Source: Paralvinella palmiformis | Lineage: Eukaryota; Annelida; Polychaeta; Terebellida; Alvinellidae | NCBI GenBank assembly: GCA_025642065.1 | Contig: JAODUP010000012.1 | Location: 3,277,501 to 3,341,500, forward strand | Direction: 5' to 3' | Length of the DNA: 64,000 bases | Part shown: positions 11,701-24,200 of the stretch, piece by piece | Position numbering within the stretch: position 1 is the first letter of the stretch | Layout: each line of letters opens with the position of its first letter | Notes under the pieces: generated by a model | Database searches by the model: none | Told to the model about the DNA's origin: nothing | The model's input: only the letters and a program-made list of their open reading frames with translations | Program-made: the position numbers and the translations under genes

Positions 11701-14700
11701 GGAAGTTCGCTAAATAGTTTTTGTTCACCAAATCAGTAATACCTGAGGATGTTTGGACCAACTGTGCTGTAATATATGTAAATATGCTGTTTCTCCGAGA
11801 ATACGTGATGTCAGATTTGAAGAGCATACAGTCTGTGTCTGACTTCAAAATGGCAGGTACACACTCACAGACCATTAATAGTTAATTTACCAGGACTTTG
11901 AACTGGATTATTTGATATATGGTTGATCGTGTTCGTATTTTGACATCATTTATAACTTGTATGAGCATATTTGTATGTCCTGAAAATTTGAAATGAAGAT
12001 GAACTGTCCCTTTAAACACGGGTCCATTTTTTACTTTATGGGTCTCATAGTCATAAATGTGTGATTCATTTCTTTCTCTATAAATAATGTTAACTACTAG
12101 CGGTCAGGTTTGAAGAACCAGATTTTTAAGATAATTATTAATTTAAAGTCTAATTTCCATTTCGTCTTTGTGTGTCTTTGCACAATCGTGTGAAGAAGCC
12201 ATGTAAAAATTCGCACATTTGCCAACATTTTGTTTGATAATTTAGACATTTGAGAACTAGTCACAAACAGGAACTAATTGGCTGACATATTGGTGTAGTT
12301 ATCAGATTATTAATCGGTTATATGATATATCTTCTATCAAGTTACTTATGTTACTCTTTCGGCTCACTGGTCTTCTTTATAAGTATAACACTTTCATAAA
12401 TAATCCTTCTATGCCAAATATTATAATGATGTGGTAACAAGCAACATGTTATAGTTAATATGCTTTTCTAAATATCTTCAATCCTACTGTAGTAAAATAC
12501 AGTAATTTTTTTAATTATTACACAAGCATATACTTACACGTTTTGCAAGAAAGTTGGTGGTAGTCGAGATGAGTTTAAAGGTTCAGAGGGAGTAGACTTC
12601 ACACCAAAATAAATGTTTTGCTTTTGGTAATCACTGTATTAGACGCACAACAGTATATAGCCTGTGTCAAAAATAATGTGTCAACAGAGAACTGTCTATG
12701 TAAATCCCAATCTATTTGTTTCCCCTGTCTTTTTCAGAAGTGACCTTGTGCATCCCATATATGTGCGACTACCTATATTATGTGAAAAAATCCAGAGGGA
12801 TTACTTTAATATTGTTTAAAACATGAACTTTTTAATAATTAAATAAGTAAAATGTCAGGAGCATCACACTTTTTTTGTGACAGCCCCTAAATGGTCTATA
12901 CCTGACACTCTAAAGATTTCAATGAATTTCATTAATACTTCAACATTTAATTAACTAATATCATAATACTTACAAAAATCAATGGTTAAATTGATATTAA
13001 ACCCTGAAAAATGGCCTATAATACATCAACACACAAGTGAGCACTCAAAATCTTTTAAATTATATCACCTTGGTGCATCCCAGATTATGGCCTATCTTTG
13101 ATTGTTGGCCTTGGTGGATGAAAAAAAGATGGGCTCTTTCAAATTCCTAGCTAAGAGGTAAGAGACCACATAAAAGAAACTGTAACAATGATATTATTAT
13201 TCCAATGGTTGGAGCTTGGAAGTGTCCAACTAATATGTCCAATCGTGTAGATATACATTTCCCAATTCCCATACTTTATAATACAATGAACAGCGAGTAC
13301 ATTTATGCATTAACTGGCTTGTCATGGGGAAGTATGTTTACAGTCATCAGAGTCTTGTTTAGGATAGATACCTTTATGTGATTCTACTAATTTTCCTCTC
13401 TTCCAGATACATGAAGACATATGATGATCCTACCTTGAATAGTCCTCCGTCAAACGTAATCATGACGGTTGATGATCCTGTCGTCGATGTACCGGTGTAT
13501 GTCCAGCTGGCACACAATCCATCGGTGCACACCTACCACACCCTGAAGACTAAAATAGACCAGTCAACTGGGAGGTGGTTGGCTTGTTTTCTCGAGCAGG
13601 GCGGTCTCGATGCGCTGCTGAATGCTCTTTGCCAGCTGGCTGGGCACAAATTCACGAACTTCTCCGATGCCGTGTTGCAGCTGGATTGCGTCAGCTGTGT
13701 TAAAGCTGTGCTGAATTGCTCCATTGGCATGCAGCATATTATACGATGGGAGGAGTCTGTACATAAATTAATGCAAGGTTAGTACCTCAGAAGAGAACTT
13801 AGTAATAGAAATGCTTTATTCTGAAGTCTATTAATGGCACAGTAAAATGCTTTATTATTGTTGTGTAACATATGTTAGGTCAGTGTTTAACTGAAGTGGC
13901 AGATATTTCACTTTTCACAGTTTACTCTTAAGATTTTAGCATATAATGTATACAATTCAAGAGCTTTTTATGATTTTATGTTGCTCGAAAGGTGTCAAAT
14001 GTATTTTTAGCAAATTTTCAATACAGGTATATAAATAGACACAATATCAGTAGCCTTCAGTTATCATTTATAGAATTGTAAATTGCTTATAGCCCAGGTT
14101 ACACATGAGATTATGGTTTTAAGGGATTTTAGTCATATTATTTGACAGAAATTTTTTTAAACACTGTCAAGCCAATATTTCAGAAGTCAACTTTAACCTA
14201 TATAGTGAGCATATGCCTGAGGAAAGAATTTGAGGGTCAAAAATTGACCTCCACTTATCTGCCAGGTCCACTAATACACACATTTTTACCGTAGCTGTTT
14301 AGGGCCCCGATACCTTAAATTATTTAAAACTGCTGACTAGAAGTTTAAGACAACGTCACACAGTTGTCAGTTTGGCAATGAGTATATATCTTGTTTATAC
14401 ACAAATCCTAACATTAGTTTTCTATGGGTGACAGGAAAAGAAATTTCACATTTTGAAGTTAATATAACAAACAATTATTTTATTCCTATCAGATGCACTA
14501 TCAGTATCATACTGAAAACAGTTTTAACCACCACCTATCATATTTCCATTAAAATATTCCCTAAATCCTTAATTTCCTAACTTTCACCATTGCTAGGGTG
14601 TACTACACTCACTAGGGGTTATTGTGTGACATCATCTCAAGTAGTGCCACAGCTTGTTTTTAGGTGTTCTAACCAATTGACAGACAAAATGTCAGATTCT

Positions 14701-16120
14701 GACTAAAGTTTTAACATTCTCAGAGATATCAAGCCATACAGCATTGAACAGTTCAAATTGAACCACTATCAAAAAAGGTCACAGACACTTAATTGTGAGG
14801 TATTAGCTGCAGCAAGTGCATACATGGACCCAGAGCAGCCACCTGTGCTGCTGGCATCCAGCCCCAGTCCACACCAAGAGTTGGATTGGTGTGTATTTGG
14901 CCAGTCTTAAAAATGACTCAAACCGCTGTATGGAATTGGGAAGAAATGAAAAATAAATTTCAACAATTTTTTCATGCTTAAATTCTGCTTGTATTTGTCA
15001 GTTGATTGCTGTTTTGCTTCGACTCCCTGCACAATGCATCGGTACTCTCTAAATTTTGGTAATATCAAGTCCTTTTCGGACATTCAAATATCAGGATACT
15101 TGCGCTTTCTTGTTGGGGTGATTGTGCATGGTGACATTATATTATCGAATGACATTTAAACCACATGCAGATATGATTATCTGCGGACTGAGGAATATTT
15201 GTTAAAACAAAGTGGTTGCGTAGCCGAGCATTAAAACCGTGTTCACTAGCGCTAAAGGTCCAAGCACTCAATGCACCTGTGCTGACTCCCGATGATGGCA
15301 AGGACTTGCGCATGTGCTAACTCCCAAACCCGTTATCTCTTTTTAAATATGGAGGCTGAGCATAATACACTTTTATTTGAACTAAAGTTAGGTTGAGGCT
15401 TTCAACATCTTTGAAGATGTTCAAACAAGAATAAAGGAGATGGAAGATATCGCTTCTGTCCAACTATATTGACGTGATTGTAACATGTTGGCTCAGATCT
15501 TTTTATATCTGCATCCGAAACAAGCAAACAATACATTTGATCACATGCAACATATTTTGTGGTCCACGTTATTCACTTCAAATGGTTCCACACAGATGAT
15601 TACACATTAATGTAAAACCACTATTTATTTGTTAAAACCACCAACAATGTATTGAATATCAAAAATAACTAATTTGTGAACCTTTCTAAATCAATATTTA
15701 TGAATAAATAAAAAAGTTGTGTGACCAATATCGTCCGGCGCATCTCCCCTAATGATAGTTAGCTTTCGTTCATCCATCTTGTGGTGGATATTATAATGTG
15801 TGGAACCATTTGAAGTGAATAATGCGAACCACAAAATATGTTGCAACCTTGATAACACCATTGACCTAAAGGCTTGATCTGTAACCTGTGATATTAATGG
15901 TGTTAAAAGTTTTAGTTTATTTATTAATCTGTGGCATTTTAATGTGATATTTTCTTACTTATTTTTTTAAGCACTGGACACTCCTAATACTCTTCCTAAG
16001 AAGCAGATGTTTGAACTCTTGACTGCGATTGCCATGTATTCTGTGGATGGCCATGGTGTTGTTATAAGAGCACTACAGTTATATAAGGTAGGTGTGTGTG
16101 TGAATTGTTAATGCTAATAA

Positions 16121-16157
<37 letters not shown>

Positions 16158-19100
16158 CCTTTTGACCCACAGAAGTTTACCAATCAACAACACATGTTCA
16201 ATATCCTGGTAAATGAACTGAAGAACTCGGAGACAGCTACATACAGGGTGACATTAATGTCATTCATAAATGTTATTCTTAGAGGTCATTCAGAGGTCAA
16301 GATTCGTTCAAGGGTGAGGGATCAACTCATAGGTGGGTGTTCATTTCCATTCTTTTGTATTGATTAACTGTTAATCTTTTTTTTTTTTGGGGGGGGTTAT
16401 AAATATAATTGCTTTGTTATTTAGAAGACTCAATTTTAATATCGTAAAGCGCCTTAGAGCAGCTTCTAGCTGAATAGGGCATTATATAAATGTCACATTT
16501 TATTATATTATTATTATTAGAAGAAGATTTTAGAGCAAAAGTAAATGTTTGAGGATACAGATATAATTTGTTATCTTCCCTTTTCAGGTTTGAATTTGTT
16601 AGATATCATTAGTTTCATTAGAAAGGATGAGAGAGAGGCAGAGCTTGCTATACAGTTTGAGGTAATATAGTTTATGTCTGTATGATTGTGTGAATGTTGG
16701 TATTAGTAGGCATAAATGATGAGATTGCTACACTAGAAAGTCATATTGCTGTGCTACTTTAATAGCCAATTTTGTTTACCAAGAAGGGAAATGTGGGGTA
16801 ATGGGAATATCATGAGAATCGCTACTCTTACCAATAAACTGTAAAGTGGGACTACAAGAAATTTTTTTTATCTTTTCTTAAATTGTCATTGATTTATACA
16901 GTATAATTGATATAATTGTATTGTATGCTTCTTTGGGGGTTGAGGTGTCTGCTGGTTTGAAAAACGCCTGAGCCAGGGATAATAGTATTCTACGGTGTCT
17001 CAAAAGAGAGCTACCTGGTTTTGGCGCTTTATAAATATGCATTATTAGAATTATTAGTATAATTATGATAATATCATGCAAACTCAGAGAATATGTGTTA
17101 AACATTGCAGAGCTATGCTAAAAAAACTCAAGATTGATTGTGCTTAAAGATGTAATGCATTTCTGCTAAGTGGTGGTTTTTGTATATGCACATGTATGTG
17201 TAATTAAATAAGTAAAACAGAGCTGGCTACAAATATTGAAAATGTATTACCAGTTTTTCCTACCATTCAAGGAAATTTCCTTATTTTCTGGTAGATTGAC
17301 AACCCAAATTATAGGTCTGTTGTTTATCTAGATATTTGACTCCGACAAACACGAAGATGAAGAGATACTATGCCAAGAATATGGTATAGATGTCACTAAT
17401 CCAGAAGAGTTATTTTCTGTTCTTCATAATAAGGTATTTATTTTATTTAAAAAAAAAACCATCATTATTGATTTTGAGGTTTAGATTGCTGAAGATTTGT
17501 TTGTTCGTCATTTCCTGGACTATCTATTTCTTCACTGATTCAGACTTGCCTTACATCAGTATCCAGTCACTTGTTACACATTCTACAAGACCTGGTACTC
17601 TTGGACGTGAAGAGTGAAAAGTAAGTCGTGCATGTTTAGAAATATTAATACATACGTGCTGACTTGTACAAAAGATGTTGATGTAGGTTTGAAGCGGATA
17701 TCTATAGTCAAATCACATTACAAAAGGATTAATTAGATCCTGCTGTCGTTTGTTTGCAATTTATAGTTCTGTCATTTACAGGTCCGAGTTAATGTGGTCA
17801 ACACTGTCCGAGATAGTGCACAATATGGGTCCTCTCAGTACAGAGCAGTTAAAATCTGTTTCCGAATCTGTACAGTGCATCTTCCAAGATGTCTACAAGC
17901 AACGAGTTAACACGGATTCAAGATCAGACTCTAGTCAGGAAAATGTGAGAAAAGAGTTAATAGATCTGAAGAGGAACACATCTAGTGATTTGGAAAGATT
18001 GGTTTTATATACAAAACAAGACGATGGCCAGAACAGCCAAACAGGAGATAAATGTATACACCGGAGAGATAGTGGCATCTCTGTGTCTAGTCCTGAAAAC
18101 ATGCCAGACAGCACCTTCAGGAGACGGAGCTTAGGTCGTGGATCATTTGGTGGCCGGGAACCGTACAGATTAGCGCAGAAACCACAGAGACGAGTCAGGC
18201 CGGTGATTTGGGAAACGATACAGATAAGAGAAGCACAAAGTGAGTTGGCTAATGTGTGGTAGTATCTAAATCCTTTTGGGTTAATTACTTAAGTGTGTAT
18301 AGGTTCATTGTAATTACCAAACATATCCTTTTTTGGTTACCATATTGAATTCTTTTTAAACTGCTTATAAATTCTCGGTGCCAACAGGAGGAGGGGCCTT
18401 ATAAAAATAGATTGTTGCCAGATTGTGCTTGTTAAAAAGTAACATTCTTTATTTAATCCATTGCTGGTTTATACCCTTTTTTTCCATACATTCTTGATGT
18501 TTTTTTTTACTGACATTTGTTTGATATTGCATGTACAGATCAGTGTTTAATAATATGATATCCATCCATTCTAGTAGCAGAACTCGACTGTCTATTAGCA
18601 CACACTGTATGAATGAGCCTATGGATGTCACATTATCTGATGTTTCAGTAATGTTTGCTCCATTGTATGCTAACATCTGGAACTTGAAGGCCAATACGTT
18701 TATAGATGGTATGGCAACCTACAGGTACAACACATCCATGGGGCTTGTGAATACAGTGTGTAAGAATGATTTGGAAATAAGTATCTTGTTGTGTGTTATA
18801 AATGCAAACAGATTGTAAAAAAATATCTTTCATTTTTTTAAATAAATTTGAATTGCATACTTTTTACCATAACATCACGATGCCAGGACCGAAAATGTAG
18901 AAGCCATGATTAAAAATCTTGTATGAGGTATTATGTAAGAGTGCTCGATAGATCTAATGGTAAATCAACGGGTGACTAGACTTCCCCCACTGAGGCTGAA
19001 CCTGCTTAAATGCAGGGTTCTATCATTGTCTCTATAGTTTCATACATGTTCTTCTAGGTCGGTTATGATCATTTGTTGTTAACCATTCCCTACAAGTGGC

Positions 19101-19401
19101 ATTACTTCTTGTTTATAGAACCACTCAGTGTATGGCGTATGGTGACCGAAAGGGGATATCATCAGAAGATAAATTTGAATTACACGTCATTGGAGGAGGA
19201 ATTTGAGGAGATCCAGAATGCTTCAGTTAACGAAGATGATGCAACAAGTGAGGTAGTCCCAGTTGTCTTATAACTCTTGATAATGATGCAAACCATAACT
19301 CTTGAGATTAGATCATTGTATATTCTGTACTTTAATTATTGGACAATTGTTTTTTTTCCATTGTTGATGTTGTAGCTTCATTTATACTGCTGCTAGATTG
19401 T

Positions 19402-19458
<57 letters not shown>

Positions 19459-20537
19459 ATCAAGTTTTTGTAAATATAATAATATTATTATTATTTGTTG
19501 GAGGTTGTTTGTTGTCATTATTTAAGTGAGCATATCTCTGGAGTTATGGTTAATTAATCAGCACCATACTTATACATGAGGATTTTTCCCTTTTAATCAG
19601 GTGCATCTGTTGGAGCCTGATGAATCACTTCGTCTCAACCTGTTACTAGCCAGGCTAGAGGCAATGCCCGAAGAACTGGCTCAGGCTGTCATAGAAAGTG
19701 ACACAACTGATCTGTTGCCTAGCGCAATACAACTTCTTTTGGATGCCATGCCACCACAACAACAGGCAAGTACTAATACTAGCTATATCTCAGCTGAGTG
19801 GATGGTGCACATATAGATAGAGATGGTTGGTTATATGGGCAATTATTTATGTGACCATTAGTGTCCAAAGTTCAGAAACAGTTTACTACCATTAAAGGGA
19901 CCTTCTGAAAATATTTTATAAATATGTAATGCTTAGAACAGTAACCAAAAATTCCACAATAATAATCACGAAATATATCTGATATCATAGATATTGGGAA
20001 ATAATCCAAACTATTGGAGAGATGCTATTATGGCTGCACCGGAAATCAGATTTCAGCCATTTTGAATCATCTTCCTCTTGTCAGGTTCCTTATGACTCAA
20101 AATGATATGGTTGTATGTCATTCATGACGTAATCTTAACAAGATAATGCTGTTTAGTTCTGGAATAATTCTTTGCTCATGCTTTTGTATGGGCTCTACAG
20201 ACTTCAGGTCAACCGGATACACTGAAGTGACGTCAGCATTCAGGAGCCTCTGGTCTCTGTCTAGCTTCAAAATGGTGGCCCCCACAGGCCATTAAAAGTT
20301 GATTAATCAGCACTTAGAACTGGATTATTTAATATGTGGTTGGTCATTTACACATTTTGACACTATTTATGGTATTTGTGACTATAGCTTTATTAGTCCT
20401 AAACATTTGAAATGAAGGTGGACTATCCCTTTAAGTTGAGGTCATATTTTAGGCCTAAAATATCATGATTTACGATGATTTACGGTATCCGGGAGAGAAC
20501 AACTGTTCACAGGGATGGAATCAGATAATAACCCAAG

Positions 20538-20597
<60 letters not shown>

Positions 20598-21182
20598 ATT
20601 ATTGACAAGTGTATGTGGATTTTCAGCAAGAGGTATTTCAACATGACACACACAAACACATGCACACACACAGTGTTAGAAACTTGAACCATTAGCCCAA
20701 TGTAAGTAAATGTTAGCTGTGTAATCATCATGGAACACTTTTTATTTGCCATAAATTATTAATTTGTTAATTTCTACTGTTACAAGCAGATCTATATGCT
20801 CCTAAACATGCACATAGCCTAACCCATTGTTGTATATCTTACTTAAATCCTTTTGAGCAGAGTAGGACTTAATATATATAATTATATCTTCCCTAATTAA
20901 ATAGCACAAGCTAAAAAATAACACGTTATACTGGATCGTCCTGATGAAGTAAACCCTGTCTGATTATTGCTACATCTGTTGATCTAAAAACGAGTTTTAT
21001 TCACAAGTGTTCGATTAAAATACAATTTATAATAAATATAATCACATTATATAATAGTTTGGTTAACAATTAAAACAACATTTTGTAGCTAGCTAGTTGT
21101 CTGCTGCGTTGGTTTCAATTTCAATGTTAATTTTTATACCAACAAACACGGCTAGCCACCGTATAAAAAGTACTATGCCAGG

Positions 21183-21244
<62 letters not shown>

Positions 21245-24200
21245 GCTTTAATTGACACCACTTTTCTAGAGTAAATTCAATTCGGCAAACTCATTTCATT
21301 ATGTCCGACGTTACATCACTTAGCCATGTCACGTACCTGTAGCTATGTCATAATAAAAGGTTGTGAATACAATAAAACACATTAAAATGGTAAAAATGTG
21401 TGTTCAATAAATATTTGGTGTTTTATATAATGCGCACGAATAATATAATCATATTACTTTATATATGTTATATGGTATCTGTGTATCTGTAATCATGCAC
21501 AGGGAGTATATATTAATTGAAAACAAAATAAGAACTGTGAAATATTGCTATTTTAAAGTCACAGGCTAAATTAATGCACCAGCCGACTCACAAACTGATG
21601 CAAGTGATAGATGAAACAGCCTTCAGAGATAGCCCAGAGTATGTGAATAGCGTTGGACCATCGGACAAATAACTGCCCAGTGCGATTTTTATTTCAAATG
21701 ATCGGACCTGCAGTCTGGCAGATGCTGAGGTCCATATGGTATATACTTGCGTATAAGTTGACCCGGCAGATAAGTCGAGGCCAATTTTAGACCCTGTAAT
21801 TCTTTCCTCAGGCATATGCTGACCGTATAAGTCGAGGGCAAGTATTGACTTAAAATCCCTCAAAATCGGAATCATTGTCGTTATTCACGAAAAAGTTGAC
21901 CCAGTCATTCAAACTCATGGTGTCAGAAAGTGAGCCGTGAATATCAATTTATTCACCGGCAGTGACACACAAACACACACACAGAGAGGGAGAGAGAGAG
22001 ACACACACAATTTAGCTTTGATGTTATAACGAATATAAATAAACAAACTTGTCACACCAAACACGCTTGCTTCACTGGCAGGGATACATACACACAAACA
22101 CACACAGAGAGAGAGAGATAGAGAGCCACACACACACACACAATTTGGCATTGATGTTATAACTAATATAAATAAACAAACTTGGAACCAAGGACGCGTG
22201 TGAGCTCCGGTGGCCTAGCCGTTAAGCACCCTGCACTTCGTGCCAATGGTCACAGGTTCGAACCTTGTAAGAGGTCGAAACTTTTCCAGAGATTAATTTC
22301 TCGGCTCACAACATCATGGGTGCCTGCCCACGTTAAATGGCGCTGCCGTCTCCACTGAATTATTTAAAATAAAGGGGGACGTTAAAAAACCACCTGAGGG
22401 CGTAAAACACTCTGGCAGGGTATTTCGGCTCCATCTTTTGTACTGCTCCCCTGCAACATAGAGGCTGTGCCAAATAAGCGACAGCCTGGGGATTCTCCCC
22501 GAACAACAAAGCCAAACCAAACATGCTTGATTGTGTAGACTCCCTTCAACAAGTGTTATTAATTCATTGTTTCACAGCACATCTGGAGGTACTGATAGGT
22601 AACAGCGGGTGACTATCAAGTATTATTACATAAAGACTGGCATGTTTGTGAGATCCAAATAACAGTTTGGTGAAAATCTAATGAATAATAATGGGTTAGT
22701 AGGCAGCGATGTGGCCATTTTAACTCTGGCTCTTATTGGGTTGAATCCTATAGTATTGTGTGACAAGGATGGCCGAAAACATGTTTCCTTCAGCTGGGAG
22801 GAAATATGACCCGCATATAAGTCGGGGTGCTTCTGAGAACTCCCTTTTCATTACCGAAAAAAATCGACTATACACGAGTATATACGGTAATTACCATTGT
22901 CCATAACTAATCATTCACCATTGCTGACTGAGTGAGTGTGTATGTGCATGCACGTGCAATGCATGACAAAAACCTACATTGTGTAGGCCCTGGTGTCTGA
23001 CAGAACACTGGTTGGTCCTGCAGAAAATCTGAGTTTGATGGGTCCTGATCTGATTTCACATACTCCGTTGTGAACCATGGAAACAGTGAAAAGTATTTAG
23101 ATCTAAAAGACAAGATTGCGTTGTGAAACGATGGTAAAATTACTGAAATAAATATTTCTATTTAAACAACTTTTTTGTTTTCAATCCTATATTATTACCA
23201 CAGCGAAAACAAGATGTATGTGCTGCCAAACAAATGAGATACGATGCTCTTGGGTATGAGTTGTCTTGTTACTGGTGCTACCTTCAAATTGAAAGTTGTG
23301 AAGTGCGTTACTGAGTCCAACAATATTTATCCATAATTACAAAAATCAGATAATTCTACATATAACTATTGATTTTCATTATAAAGCTATGAATCATTAT
23401 CATCAACTTGTTTCGCTTCTGTTTTCACTCCATATCTGTTTGCATCTAGAGTCTAGACAGCTGCTAACTCCCTGAAATTTCTTCTCCCGATTACTGAATT
23501 TCTCAACACTGAAATAGCACCGGCCACTAAGCCGACCTCCAAAAATAAGGGTAATAATAATGGCCGTGACTTACGGTAGTCCTTCATTTTTATTATGGAA
23601 CAATTTCTGTAGGGGTGTCATAGAAAGCAACTTATAACTATCATGACTCTAGCAATCTTGAATTCTAACCAGATACTGTACGCACTCCATTCATTAAATA
23701 GCTGGACATGCATGGATACATTCAAAACTATTTCATCCTTGTTCTTTTCCCAAAATCTCTTTAGAACACCTATGATTAGAAATGATCAAATCACTATATT
23801 TTGGTTATGTTTCAAAAATGTGTTGCATTGAAAATATAATTGGATTCACTGGTTTGCCAAGGACAATTCTGAGGTAGTAAACAAACAATTGGAGTTACAT
23901 TTGTTTGTTATTATTAAGTCTAGTCAGTAAATTGGATATCTGTTCAATGTGGATGTGTGTGTGTGTCTGTGTGAAATACCTGGAAAATTACAAAATGTTT
24001 CCTGGAAAAAATATTGCTTCTGAAAAAATCCACTTAGAACAGAAAAGCCCGTGAATAAATATTATGCCTGTAGAAGAAAACTTTGATTGTAGAAGAAAAA
24101 GAGTAACAGTACTTAGTCTTGATATCCCATGTCAGTTAAAATATAAATAAAAGTGGGTGGATTAAACAGCTAGAACAGGTGAGGAGGAGGCTGTACCATA

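Larger units (their letters stand above)
13407..17620 (+). other. INF2: GBD/DID-encoding exons 2-7 of the formin
   Basis: Exons 13407-13777, 15972-16087, 16173-16332, 16588-16661, 17332-17433 and 17544-17620 encode the armadillo-like diaphanous inhibitory domain. Landmarks in order are [90 protein letters not shown] and DEEIL. The block follows human INF2 closely in order and length. In this family the domain binds the C-terminal DAD and restrains FH2 activity, so its conservation implies autoinhibition is kept. Confidence 0.9.
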
